Assembly: GCF_000012565.1 (NCBI RefSeq)
Contig: NC_007354.1
Coordinates: forward strand, 124,001-188,000
Origin: Ehrlichia canis str. Jake
Lineage (GTDB): Bacteria; Pseudomonadota; Alphaproteobacteria; Rickettsiales; Anaplasmataceae
Length of the DNA: 64,000 nt
Direction of reading: 5' to 3'
Part shown: piece after piece, positions 28,787 through 38,148 of the stretch
Layout: each line of letters opens with the position of its first letter
How positions within the stretch are numbered: position 1 is the stretch's first letter
The notes under the pieces: model-generated
What the model was told of the DNA's origin: nothing
The model's database searches: none
The model's input: the letters and a program-made list of their open reading frames with translations, nothing else
Translations under genes and position numbers: made by a program

Positions 28787-29785
28787 TTACTTATAATTAC
28801 GAAGGCATAAAATTCTTGCTGCTTCTAAAATATCTGTAACTTGTGGTAAAGATAGTTTTTCAAGGTTTGCAGCATAGGGGAGAGGAACATCTTTTCCAGT
28901 TACCCTTATTACTGGAGCATCTAGATCATCAAATGCTTGTTCCATTATTAATGCAGCTATTTCAGATCCTATTCCTGAATATGGCCATCCTTCTTCTACT
29001 GTAATAATTCTATTTGTTTTTTTGATAGAACATAATATTGTTTCTGTATCAAGTGGACGTAAAGTTCTTAAATCTATAACTTCTGCATTTATACCTTCTT
29101 TTTCTAATAGTTCTGCTGCTGCTAATGCATTTTTAACTTGTATAGAAAATGCAGTTATTGTAATATCCATGCCCTCTTTAACTATTGCAGCTTTACCAAT
29201 TTCAGTTGTATAGTCTGATGTTAGTACTTCATCTTCTATTTCATGTTTATGTCCATATGCAATCTCATTTTCAAGAAATATAACAGGGTTTGGATCCCTT
29301 ATAGCTGCTTTTAATAAGCCTTTGCAGTCTGCTGCAAAGTATGGTGATATTACTTTTAACCCTGGAACATGTGCATACCATGATGCATAACATTGTGAGT
29401 GTTGTGCTCCTACTCTTGCGGCTGCTCCATTAGGCCCCCTAAATACGATAGGGCAATTTAGTTGTCCACCAGACATGTAATTAGTTTTAGCTGCAGAGTT
29501 AATAATTTGGTCTATTGCTTGCATAGCAAAGTTGAATGTCATGAATTCTACAATGGGTTTTAATCCACCAAAGGCAGCACCTACTCCTATTCCAGCAAAT
29601 CCGTGTTCGGTTATTGGTGTATCTATAACTCTTTCTGGACCAAATTGAGCAAGTAGTTCTTGTGTGACTTTATATGCACCTTGGTATTCACCTACTTCTT
29701 CTCCCATGATTAATACAGTGTGGTCGCGTTCCATTTCTTCACGTATTGCTGCGCACAGCGCTTCTCTTACAGTTAAACTTTTCAT
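28787..29785 (-). CDS. pdhB: Pyruvate dehydrogenase E1 component, beta subunit
   Basis: The 332-residue protein opens with [19 protein letters not shown] and [20 protein letters not shown], including the conserved Glu of the thiamine diphosphate site. [36 protein letters not shown] and [13 protein letters not shown] are further signatures. The length matches the beta subunit without an N-terminal lipoyl domain. It pairs with PdhA, encoded elsewhere, to feed acetyl-CoA into the TCA cycle. The gene stands alone, as commonly in Rickettsiales. Confidence 0.95.
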   Translation of the reverse strand: MKSLTVREALCAAIREEMERDHTVLIMGEEVGEYQGAYKVTQELLAQFGPERVIDTPITEHGFAGIGVGAAFGGLKPIVEFMTFNFAMQAIDQIINSAAKTNYMSGGQLNCPIVFRGPNGAAARVGAQHSQCYASWYAHVPGLKVISPYFAADCKGLLKAAIRDPNPVIFLENEIAYGHKHEIEDEVLTSDYTTEIGKAAIVKEGMDITITAFSIQVKNALAAAELLEKEGINAEVIDLRTLRPLDTETILCSIKKTNRIITVEEGWPYSGIGSEIAALIMEQAFDDLDAPVIRVTGKDVPLPYAANLEKLSLPQVTDILEAARILCLRNYK

Positions 29786-30085
29786 AATTTAACAATCTTA
29801 ATGACAATCCTGAATAATTATATTTAAAAAAGTACATATGCAAATACAATTTCCAAGCTTATATTTATTTGTTTAAGGAAAGTAATAAAAAATAATGATA
29901 AATATGCTTATTTTAGCATAAATTATATATATCATTATTCAGTGAACTAGATAATACTCAAATTGTTTATTTTGAATCCATGTCAGTACTATATAATATA
30001 CTATAATTTTTACTCTATTTTATTATGTTGTGTATGAAATGCTTGATATTATTGGATATCAAGTATATGCAAAAGTATAGCTTAT
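29786..30085. other. Intergenic spacer, 300 bp, upstream of pdhB
   Basis: Very AT-rich. No gene, repeat or hairpin recognised. Confidence 0.6.
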
Positions 30086-31978
30086 TTAATTAGAGTCTAT
30101 GATTGATTGATTTATTTCAACTGGATCGATTGTTGGATTGTTGATCATATTTTCACTAATGTCATGTGATGTTTTAATTTGACTGTATATGACATATCCT
30201 ATAAACAATATACCGAAGAATACAAGAATGCCAAGTGTGACTGTTTGGTTGATTTTAGCAATATTTTGTTGTTCTGCAAGGAATTTCCAGTGAGTAGCCA
30301 GAAAATTATATCCAAAAATACTTAAGCAAGTTAATATAGCTGTGGCAATAGCTGTGCACATAATACTGCTTTTTTGACGTTTTTTATATTTTGACTTATT
30401 AGTTAAGAAGGTTTGTAAGTTGTTGCTTGATACAGGTTTATATTTTGGTGTGTGTTCTGGTACTTCAGGGATAGTAGGTAACTGTGTACTTTTATATCTT
30501 GGGCGTAATGTTCTACTGCGAGTTGTAGAAAGTGTTTTGGCTGTAGGTGTTGTAACAGGTAAAAGCATTGATGATTGTGTTTGACTAGATGTTTGAGTAC
30601 GGTGTGTTATTTGTGACGTTGCTTGACTGTCAGGCTGTTGTGTTGTTGGATCTATAACATGTGTCGATTGAACCTGATGGCTAGTTGTAGTACTAACAGG
30701 TGGAAGAGAAGTTGGTAGGTCTTGTGAAGGTTCTAATAATAAATCTTTACATGTTAGGTGTAGATTTATTGTGTATTGAGAAAGTATTTGTTCAAGTGTT
30801 TGCTCATTGTATTTTTTGTAAAAAATCTTAGAAAAAGCACTCTGTTCAGGTATGCAGCATGCAGTATTTAGTAGTGTCTCTATATTAGTTTCAGGATTAA
30901 GTTCTTGTGAGTAACACTTTGGTAGAGTCTCTGGTTGGGGTGTTATATTTTCTTTTAATGAGAATGATATTGATAGTTTTACATGTTGTTCACCATATAA
31001 ATCTCTAAAAAGACTTGCATAGTATTGTAGCTGTTGACACAACTGTGCTTTTGTAAAGCTACTGTAAGTTAGTGAATAAGTGGCAGTCTGTAAGTCATAT
31101 GTGTTGTCTTGTATATGAAGAGGGTAGTCTTGCAAATCTGGTAATTCACCTAATGCTGTGTTATCTATTTCATATAGTGCACAGCTAAAATGATTATATT
31201 GACATTTACATAAATGTGTTAATGGTGTAAATACTGGAGTATGTTCTGTGTTGTATGTCATTAAGCACATTGATATTTGTGCTTTATTACCTTTGTTTTT
31301 TGGGTTTTTGATATGAGCTACAGTTAACCTGAGGCTTTTTTGACAGTTAGGTAATGTAGAGGTTATTGGTGAAGTATTATATAGTCTTATAATAGGATAA
31401 AGTTTTAGTATTCCTTGTGTAGTAGCTAAGTTATTTGTGAGATGGGCATTTAATGTATCGATATTAAAAGGAGTATTAAATGTAGTTATAAAACATAAAG
31501 TCAATGGTTGATTTGATGTTATACTACAATGTTTTGTTATTTCTTTTTCTAAAGATGTTCTAATAACAGATTTCAATGGATTTGTAATTGTGAGTATCTT
31601 ACTGGAAGATTGGGTTATAATTTTATCTGGGGTTATTTCGCTACTTTCTGCTTTGTTATTAATGCGTATTTTAAAGGATAGTAAAGATCTTTCTGGTGGT
31701 GATGGTTCTTGATCAGGTGAATTTGGATGATATGGTAAAATAAAATTTGAGACTACATAAAATTCTAAGAAGATTACTATAGCTTCACTGAGATTATCTA
31801 TATTGATTGGTTGATCTTTTGCTGTTTGACATAATGTATAGGATATAGTAAGTTTATCATTTGATGGTTCATGTGATATATTGTGTGAAAATTCTTGGAA
31901 AAGTAGTCCTGCTAAACTCGTGATAATCTCGCTATTTTTTTGATTGATAATGGAAGTCTGTTGTTCTTGTGTGGGCAT
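30086..31978 (-). CDS. Hypothetical 630-residue protein with Ser/Thr/Gln/Pro-rich region and two C-terminal membrane segments
   Basis: I do not recognise this protein. Residues 1-430 are soluble with mixed alpha/beta character and many cysteines (for example the QCQYNHFSC area). Residues about 430-530 are low-complexity, rich in Ser, Thr, Gln and Pro (TTTSHQVQSTH, SQTQSSM), then basic (RSRTLRPRYK). Two hydrophobic segments follow near 545-565 and 580-600, with a short acidic/polar tail. There is no N-terminal signal. It lies just behind tRNA-Leu on the same strand, with 31 bases between. Candidates are a genus-specific membrane protein or a secreted effector; neither is shown. Start ATG 31978. 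Confidence 0.7.
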   Translation of the reverse strand: MPTQEQQTSIINQKNSEIITSLAGLLFQEFSHNISHEPSNDKLTISYTLCQTAKDQPINIDNLSEAIVIFLEFYVVSNFILPYHPNSPDQEPSPPERSLLSFKIRINNKAESSEITPDKIITQSSSKILTITNPLKSVIRTSLEKEITKHCSITSNQPLTLCFITTFNTPFNIDTLNAHLTNNLATTQGILKLYPIIRLYNTSPITSTLPNCQKSLRLTVAHIKNPKNKGNKAQISMCLMTYNTEHTPVFTPLTHLCKCQYNHFSCALYEIDNTALGELPDLQDYPLHIQDNTYDLQTATYSLTYSSFTKAQLCQQLQYYASLFRDLYGEQHVKLSISFSLKENITPQPETLPKCYSQELNPETNIETLLNTACCIPEQSAFSKIFYKKYNEQTLEQILSQYTINLHLTCKDLLLEPSQDLPTSLPPVSTTTSHQVQSTHVIDPTTQQPDSQATSQITHRTQTSSQTQSSMLLPVTTPTAKTLSTTRSRTLRPRYKSTQLPTIPEVPEHTPKYKPVSSNNLQTFLTNKSKYKKRQKSSIMCTAIATAILTCLSIFGYNFLATHWKFLAEQQNIAKINQTVTLGILVFFGILFIGYVIYSQIKTSHDISENMINNPTIDPVEINQSIIDSN

Positions 31979-32009
31979 ATGGGTTTATTCTTAAATATAA
32001 AAAAACAAG

Positions 32010-32093
32010 TGCCCGAAAGAAGATTTGAACTTCCATAATTATAAAAATTACTAGCACCTGAAGCTAGCGCGTCTACCATTCCGCCATTCGGGC
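32010..32093 (-). tRNA. tRNA-Leu (anticodon CAG)
   Basis: The minus strand folds as an 84-nt cloverleaf with acceptor GCCCGAA/TTCGGGC, anticodon stem CTAGC/GCTAG with loop TTCAGGT (anticodon CAG), a long variable arm (AATTTTTATAATTAT region) as expected for leucine, and T-loop GTTCAAATC. CCA is not encoded. It is 31 bases upstream of the 630-residue gene on the same strand. Confidence 0.93.
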
Positions 32094-32155
32094 ATATAGT
32101 AGTTGATTTATTAAGAATTATACTATAACATAAAACTTTGATCAAATTAAATCTT

Positions 32156-33589
32156 ATGGTTATGAATATATCTAACGTAGAACAGATGCTTTTTACTCGT
32201 AATCAAATTAATGAGAATACCGTAAATCGTGTTGTTAGCGATTGTTTATGTGCAGCAGATGGAGGAGAATTATTCTTAGAGATGTGTATTTCAGAGGCTC
32301 TTGGATTTGAGGATGGAATTCTCAAATATGCTGATTTTAATTCACGTCAAGGATTTGGGTTAAGGTCATTTTGTAAAGAATTAACGGCATTTGTTTGTTC
32401 TTCTGAGATTACTGAGCAAGAAATTAGCAATGCTGCAGCTTTGGTCAAATCTATTAATAGTAGTGGTAATGGTGGGGTTATACATTTGAATAAGACAAAA
32501 CCTGCTCTGTACCCTGAGACTAATCCTTTGCAGAGTATAACTTTTGATATTAAAGTAAAGCTTTTGCAAGAAGTTGAAAGTTATTTACATACTAAAAGTC
32601 CATATGTGAAACAAGTCAAGACTGCTTTAAGTGGGCAATGGCAAATGGTTCATATTATTTTGCCTGATGGTAATAAAGTTTATGATATTAGGCCACTTGT
32701 AAGATTTAATGTATGTGTTATTTTAGAAAAAGATGGAAGAAAGGAAAGTGGATCTGCTGGTCATGGTGGTAGAGCTTCCTATGAAGAATTTATTGGAGAT
32801 GGTAAATGGCAAGTAATTGCTGATGAAGCGTTACGTCAAGCGTTAGTTAACTTAGAATCTATCCCTACTCCTGCTGGTGAAATGACGGTGGTATTAGGGC
32901 CTGGTTGGCCAGGTGTGTTATTGCATGAAGCTGTAGGTCATGGGTTAGAAGGAGATTTTAATAGAAAAAAGGTTTCTGCTTTTTCAAATTCTATAGGTAA
33001 AAAGGTAGCAGCAGATGGTGTAACTGTTGTTGATGATGGCACTATATCGGGACGTAGAGGTTCTATAAATGTGGATGATGAAGGTGTACCATCAAGTTAC
33101 AATGTATTAATTCAGGATGGTATTTTAGTAAATTATATGCAAGATAGAATGAATGCTAATCTTATGGGAACCACTTCTACTGGTAATGGTCGTAGACAAA
33201 GTTATCAAGATGTTGTCATACCAAGAATGACAAATACTTACATGTTACCGGGTAATTATCATCCAGAAGAAATAATTTCAAGTGTTAAGAAAGGAATATA
33301 TGCAGTGCATTTTTCTGGAGGGCAAGTTGACATTACGTCTGGTAAATTTGTTTTTTCAGCTTCTGAAGGTTATCTAATAGAAGATGGGAAGGTTACACAT
33401 CCTGTTAAAGGTGCGACAATTATAGGTAATGGCCCTGATGTTTTAACAAAAGTATCTATGATTGGAAATGACTTAGCGCTTGATTCAGGAATTGGTACTT
33501 GTTCTAAAAATGGACAAGATCTTCCTGTTGGTGTAGGACAACCAACTCTTAAAATAGATAATATTGTTGTTGGTGGTACAGAGGTTTAA
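32156..33589 (+). CDS. tldD: Metalloprotease TldD
   Basis: TldD, with TldE/PmbA, cleaves modified peptides and antitoxins. The product, about 477 residues, has the zinc-binding motif HEAVGHGLEGD (in GPGWPGVLLHEAVGHG), then GTISGRRGSINVDDEG and the MNANLMGTTSTGNGRR segment. Starts at 32156 and 32162 are both possible; neither has a strong ribosome site. Its partner pmbA is not in the window. The gene diverges from tRNA-Leu, with about 60 bases between. Confidence 0.95.
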   Translation: MVMNISNVEQMLFTRNQINENTVNRVVSDCLCAADGGELFLEMCISEALGFEDGILKYADFNSRQGFGLRSFCKELTAFVCSSEITEQEISNAAALVKSINSSGNGGVIHLNKTKPALYPETNPLQSITFDIKVKLLQEVESYLHTKSPYVKQVKTALSGQWQMVHIILPDGNKVYDIRPLVRFNVCVILEKDGRKESGSAGHGGRASYEEFIGDGKWQVIADEALRQALVNLESIPTPAGEMTVVLGPGWPGVLLHEAVGHGLEGDFNRKKVSAFSNSIGKKVAADGVTVVDDGTISGRRGSINVDDEGVPSSYNVLIQDGILVNYMQDRMNANLMGTTSTGNGRRQSYQDVVIPRMTNTYMLPGNYHPEEIISSVKKGIYAVHFSGGQVDITSGKFVFSASEGYLIEDGKVTHPVKGATIIGNGPDVLTKVSMIGNDLALDSGIGTCSKNGQDLPVGVGQPTLKIDNIVVGGTEV

Positions 33590-34033
33590 TAATTTGCTAA
33601 GATTTAAGAAATGAAAAGTAGTTAATGCTCAAATATAAATGTGCTATTATATTTTTTGATTACCAAGTAATCAGATACTTTAATGTTTTAAAATGTTATT
33701 AAATATATATCTTCATAATTTATAGATAATATTTATATTTTCAGGGTTTATTTAAAGGGTATTACTGCATCATATATGATTGGTGTTTAAGGTTCAAGGA
33801 AGAAAAAGTAACTAATGTCCATATAATGTACTAGTACTTGGTAATACAACTGTACTATCTTAATAATAAGCATTTTTTATGCTAGAATACTATAATAAAC
33901 TAACATAGTTGACATGGACTTATTAGTTTGTTTAATGAAAAGTTTGTAAATGTAATACCCTCTAAGGTTGTAGCAATGTAAGTACAATAATTAACAGATT
34001 AGAAAATTCTAGGCATGTATGATTGTTATGACA
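33590..34033. other. Convergent spacer between tldD and ychF, 444 bp
   Basis: No gene. A loose repeat links 33600-33650 (GATTTAAGAAATGAAAAGTAGTTAATG) and 33788-33835 (GGTTCAAGGAAGAAAAAGTAACTAATG), about 187 bp apart and starting directly after the tldD stop. It may be another decayed duplication. Confidence 0.5.
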
Positions 34034-35122
34034 TTATTTGTTGTGCCTAAAATGTATTATATCTCCATCTTGTACTATATAGTCTCTTCCTTCAAATCTT
34101 ACTTTTCCGGCTTCTTTGCATTTTGCTTCGCCGTTATATTTTATATAGTCGTCAAAACTAATAAGTTCTGCTTTTATAAACCCTTTTTCAAAATCAGTAT
34201 GAATTACTCCTGCAGCAGTACTAGCAGTGGATAGTCTCTTTATTGGCCAGGCACGTGCTTCTTGTGGGCCTAGAGTGAAGAATGTAATCATATCTAAAAG
34301 ATCATACATTGTTTTCACTACAGATGTTGTACCAGATTCTTCTAAATTGAATTCAGATAAAAAAATTTGTTTTTCTTCTTCTGTTTCTAGGCTTGATACA
34401 TCTGCTTCTAGTTTTGCTGATATACAACAAAATTTGTTGTGCTTTTTTTCTGCCATAAGTCGTACTTTTTCTGATAAAGCATTGCCATGGGTAACGTTAG
34501 ATTCTTCAACATTACACACATACATCATAGGTTTTGTGGTAATAAGTTGTAATTGTTTTAAATCTTCACCTAAATGTGCTGCATTTTTTGCTAAGTTGCC
34601 TGACTCTAAGATACTTAATACTTCTAATATGTTGTCTAATTTTTTTCTTGGTTCTTTATTGCTTTTTACAGCCTTTTCTAGTGCAGGTAGACGGCGTTTT
34701 AAACTTTCAATGTCTGCTAAAATTAATTCCATTTCTACAATTTCTGCATCGCTTATTGGATCTACAGTTTGGTTTACATGACTGATATTTTGATCACTAA
34801 AACATCTTAGCACATGAATAATGGCGTCTACTTCCCTTATATGGCTTAAAAATTTATTTCCTAATCCTTCCCCTTGGCTTGCTCCACTAACTAATCCTGC
34901 AATGTCAACGCATTCTACTTGATTATATATAATTTTTTTAGAAGATGCCATTTGTGCTAATGTTTTTAAGCGGTGATCTTGTACTATTGCTTTGCCTACA
35001 TTTGGTTCTATTGTGCAAAATGGATAATTTGCAACTTCTGCTACCATAGTTTGTGTTAGTGCGTTAAATAAAGTTGACTTTCCCACATTAGGTAGACCAA
35101 CAATACCACAGTTTAATCCCAT
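34034..35122 (-). CDS. ychF: Redox-regulated ATPase/GTPase YchF
   Basis: YchF is a universally conserved Obg-family P-loop NTPase that binds ribosomes and prefers ATP. The 362-residue protein has G1 GLPNVGKSTLFNALT, the NYPFCTIEPNVG switch, G3 VDIAGLVSGASQGEGLGN and a C-terminal TGS domain (GPQEARAWPIKRLSTA...AGVIHTDFEKGFIKAELISF). All motifs and length are normal. Directly downstream of it in + coordinates is a long spacer toward ispF. Confidence 0.96.
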   Translation of the reverse strand: MGLNCGIVGLPNVGKSTLFNALTQTMVAEVANYPFCTIEPNVGKAIVQDHRLKTLAQMASSKKIIYNQVECVDIAGLVSGASQGEGLGNKFLSHIREVDAIIHVLRCFSDQNISHVNQTVDPISDAEIVEMELILADIESLKRRLPALEKAVKSNKEPRKKLDNILEVLSILESGNLAKNAAHLGEDLKQLQLITTKPMMYVCNVEESNVTHGNALSEKVRLMAEKKHNKFCCISAKLEADVSSLETEEEKQIFLSEFNLEESGTTSVVKTMYDLLDMITFFTLGPQEARAWPIKRLSTASTAAGVIHTDFEKGFIKAELISFDDYIKYNGEAKCKEAGKVRFEGRDYIVQDGDIIHFRHNK

Positions 35123-36146
35123 AATAATGATCAGTAATTATAAAATTGGAATTGTAACATTAATTACTTACTTGTGGTACTTATAAATTAAGTAAGCGTG
35201 ATACTGGTTTACGCTATATGCATAAATATTTTGTGTTAAAATTATGAAAAATCTAGAATCTAGTTGTTTTGATTGTTGTGAGTTAGATATTTTCAGATTT
35301 TGAGTATGTAAAAATAGATATTTGCTGTTGTATGTTGAAAATCTATATTATCTTATAAAAGCTTGTTATTGTAATTGATTTTTCATGGCAGTATAGATCT
35401 ATTAAATGTGTAGCTTGTGTTTTTCTGATGTAATGAAGAAATTTCTAGTGTACTTAGTATTTTTTTAATTATACAATAATAATGTGTAAATATTAAGAAG
35501 GATTATTACACGTTCTGTAAGTCAAGTTTATCTGAATAGTACTGCACTATAATTATGTCAAAGTTTGAAGGATTATAAATATTTAGTGCTTGTTGTTTTC
35601 AATGATTGTAGTGTAAACATGCTCATGTGTTGATTATGTGTTTTTTTGAGTATGTATAAAAAATAATAAATGTTAGTAGTGTGTTTGTAATACAAGTTTG
35701 TTTATATCAATAAGCAATTATTTATCAGTTTAAGTGTGATGGGAACACTCTATTATTGGTGAGAGTTTTTCAGTTACATGACAACGATATGTTGCAAGTA
35801 TTAAGAAATATTATTACATGTTGTGTGAGTTAAATTTATCTAAGTAGTTATGTCAAAGATTGGAAAGCTATATAGTATTTGTAATTATTCTAGTGTAGAC
35901 GTATTTAATATGTTTGATTGTTGAAAATTATGATGTTGAAAATGTTAGTGATGTATTATGTAATATAGGTTTATTAATTCCAATAACAATGATACTGTTT
36001 TTTAGATCGTATTAAAAATATTTGTTATATAGAAATACTCTTGCTTATTTTTTTCAATTATATCATGGTATGTGAATGTTAAGAGGTATTATTCCATGTT
36101 ATATGGGTCAAGTTTATCTATGCTGAATAAAGTATTGTTACTGTAA
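35123..36146. other. Spacer between ychF start and ispF end, 1.02 kb
   Basis: About 35480-36146 is a three-unit diverged tandem array that runs into the ispF 3' end. The first 350 bases are AT-rich with no recognised feature and must contain the ychF promoter. Confidence 0.6.
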
Positions 36147-36175
36147 TTAGTTTTGTAAACAGCATAAAACTATTG
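35480..36175. repeat. Diverged tandem array of about 280-308 bp units ending in the ispF 3' end
   Basis: The block TATTAAGAAGGATTATTACA, then AGTCAAGTTTATCTGAATAG, occurs at 35491. It recurs at 35799 (TATTAAGAAATATTATTACA, AGTTAAATTTATCTAAGTAG) and at 36078 (TTAAGAGGTATTATTCCA, GGTCAAGTTTATCTATGC). About 70-80 bases later each has a stretch like the end of ispF (GTATTTGTAATTATTCTAGT then GTAGAC; in ispF GTTACTGTAATTAGTTTTGT then AAACAGC). This suggests ispF 3'-end duplication followed by decay. Confidence 0.7.
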
Positions 36176-36668
36176 CCTGTGCAGCTATTCCTTCCTTTCT
36201 GCCTAGAAATCCTAATTTTTCTGTTGTTGTTGCTTTAACGTTAATACATGATGTATCTATTTTTATAAGATTAGCAATGTATTCTTGCATTTTTAATGCA
36301 TGTGGCATAATTTTTGGTTGTTCGCATATAATAATTATGTCAGCGTTTGAAATATAATATCCTTTTTCTTGTGCTTTGTTTTTTGCTTCTATTAAAAAGT
36401 AATCAGATTTGGCATCTTTCCATTTATTATCTGTATTTGGGAAATGTTGTCCTATACTTCCGCATCCAACTGCTCCTAATATGGCGTCTGTTAATGCGTG
36501 TAGTCCTACATCTCCATCTGAATGTGCTACAATTTTTTTGTGATGATTGATTTTTATTCCACATATTGTAATGAATGTATTAGTAGCATCATATTCTATG
36601 TTGTCGAATTTGTGTACATCATAACCTATTCCAACCTTAAATGTGGGTTTATTTATGTGTTGCTTCAT
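36147..36668 (-). CDS. ispF: 2-C-methyl-D-erythritol 2,4-cyclodiphosphate synthase
   Basis: IspF forms the cyclodiphosphate in the non-mevalonate isoprenoid pathway. The 173-residue product has the zinc-binding DVH motif (GIGYDVHKF; Asp17, His19), the AHSDGDVGLHALTDAILGA segment with the third ligand His, and the C-terminal TTEKLGFLGRKEGIA. The N-terminus is about ten residues longer than usual. IspD, which acts two steps earlier, is encoded 0.8 kb away on the same strand, but the two are not fused or overlapping. Confidence 0.96.
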   Translation of the reverse strand: MKQHINKPTFKVGIGYDVHKFDNIEYDATNTFITICGIKINHHKKIVAHSDGDVGLHALTDAILGAVGCGSIGQHFPNTDNKWKDAKSDYFLIEAKNKAQEKGYYISNADIIIICEQPKIMPHALKMQEYIANLIKIDTSCINVKATTTEKLGFLGRKEGIAAQAIVLCCLQN

Positions 36669-37452
36669 AGCACAGCATTATCTCGTAAAAAACCAGGTGA
36701 ATACTTTTATACTGTATTTTTATAAAAATGCCTATTCTATTTATTTATTAATGTACATATAAGTTTTATATGAGAAATTGCTTTTATAGATTTTCTTTGG
36801 CTGTAATTTGAAGTTTATTATAATCAAATCAGAGTTATTGTTGAAATGTTATAAGTTAAACTGATGTATTTGAATTACTATTTGGTTTGGTATAAGTTGA
36901 GTGTTTTGTAATAATGGGTATGATGTTATGATGTGTTAGGATGTATATCTTTAAAATGCTTTGTTTTATAAACTACTGTAGGTGTAGTTTTAAGATTATT
37001 ATAAACTTTAGATCTACATTTTGTGTGTGATACTTACTTAAATGTTCATAATGAGAGTTAGTATAAGCAAAATTTTTTATAGAGAGTTTTGTTATTATTT
37101 GAGAAAAGAGTGTAATTTATATATAAAACTCTATGTACAAACTTCTGTGGTTATAGTTTTAAAACTACTATTAATGCTTTTAAATCTACATTGTGTGTAA
37201 TTTACCTAGGTGCTCATGGTTAGAGTTAGTATAAGTTGATGTTTTTATAAAAATCCTTATTATTGTTTGAAAAGAGAGTTTGATTTATATTTTTTATATA
37301 TAAAACTCTATGTCAAGCTTCTGTAATTGTAGCTTTAAAGCTATTATAGCATTTTCATATTTTGTGTGTAATGTAAAGAGTTTCTCTTGTAATTAGACTA
37401 GCATAAAATGACTTTTTAATGAGCTTCCTTATTATTGTTTCAAGAAGGTTAT
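36669..37452. other. Spacer between ispF start and ispD end, 784 bp
   Basis: It contains copy 2 of the 113-bp dispersed repeat (36762-36875) and then tandem copies of the ispD 3' end. The ispF promoter must lie in the first 90 bases or within the repeat. Confidence 0.7.
36762..36875 (-). repeat. Dispersed 113-bp repeat, copy 2 (inverted relative to 3451-3563)
   Basis: The + strand here, AGTTTTATATGAGAAATTGC through GTTTATTATAATCAAATCAG to AAACTGATGTATTT, is the near-exact reverse complement of 3451-3563. It lies immediately before the ispD-derived array. Confidence 0.85.
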
Positions 37453-37545
37453 TTAATTTGTGTATTTAGTATATAAGATTGCTCTATGTAGATCTTCTAT
37501 AGTTGTGATCTTGAAATTATTGTAATCACCTTCGACAGTCATAAT
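36890..37545. repeat. Tandem array of 176-177 bp units containing the ispD 3' end
   Basis: The block CTCTATGT followed by ...CTTCTGTGGTTATAGTTTTAAA and similar is at 37129, 37306 and 37482 (spacings 177, 176); the last is in ispD itself (CTCTATGTAGATCTTCTATA, then GTTGTGATCTTGAAATTATT). A more decayed fourth unit precedes at about 36955 (AAACTACTGTAGGTGTAGTTT). Each unit also includes a TTGTTTGAAAAGAG-like stretch matching the bases around the ispD stop. Copies are clearly mutated, with indels that break the frame. Confidence 0.85.
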
Positions 37546-38148
37546 TGGAATGTTATAGTGTAGCATGAGAGATGATTCATCAGGGAATTCATTGTAAGGT
37601 TCAATATCATATGCAGTTTTATGGTATAATAGTATATCGTTATATTTGTATGCTTGTGGTGTTTGAACGAGTTTGATTGTATCTCTATCTATATTTTTCA
37701 TAACTGTATTGTCTTCATGTACCATATGTACAGTATCAATTATTGAAAGCACTGGTACTACTCCTGCGTAATGATTTAGTATTGGTTCCATTGTATCCAG
37801 TAATTTTAAATCTACAAAAGGACGACAAGCATCGTGTATTATTACAAAATGTGGATTTATGTCTTGAAGGCTCTCTAATCCTATGCGTACAGAGTCTTGC
37901 CTGCGTGCTCCTCCGTAGACTGGTGGTAAGAGTTTGTCGTGTTTTGGTAGGCTGCTACTGTATAAGTGTTGGTGTTCTTTCCTTATGACTACTTTTACGT
38001 GGCTAATTTTAGGATGTGAGATCATATTATTGATTGTACTACAGAGTATATTGTGATTTCCTAGTAAACAATACTGTTTAGGAGTAATATTCCATTTAAA
38101 CCTGCTGCTGTTACCTGCTGCAACAATTAATAGTATAAATTTATACAT
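37453..38148 (-). CDS. ispD: 2-C-methyl-D-erythritol 4-phosphate cytidylyltransferase
   Basis: IspD transfers CMP to methylerythritol phosphate. The 231-residue product has the nucleotide-binding start VAAGNSSRFKWNITPKQYCLL, GGARRQDSVRIGLESL, VIIHDACRPFVD and VQTPQAYKYNDIL. The spacing N-S-S-R-F replaces the more common GxGxR but keeps the Arg and the Lys of PKQY. Its 3' end has been copied in tandem downstream. Confidence 0.94.
   Translation of the reverse strand: MYKFILLIVAAGNSSRFKWNITPKQYCLLGNHNILCSTINNMISHPKISHVKVVIRKEHQHLYSSSLPKHDKLLPPVYGGARRQDSVRIGLESLQDINPHFVIIHDACRPFVDLKLLDTMEPILNHYAGVVPVLSIIDTVHMVHEDNTVMKNIDRDTIKLVQTPQAYKYNDILLYHKTAYDIEPYNEFPDESSLMLHYNIPIMTVEGDYNNFKITTIEDLHRAILYTKYTN

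Noticed and set aside
31912..32145. 77-codon minus-strand open frame containing NGGMVDALASGASNF
   Set aside because: This is translation of tRNA-Leu and its flanks, a well-known false protein.
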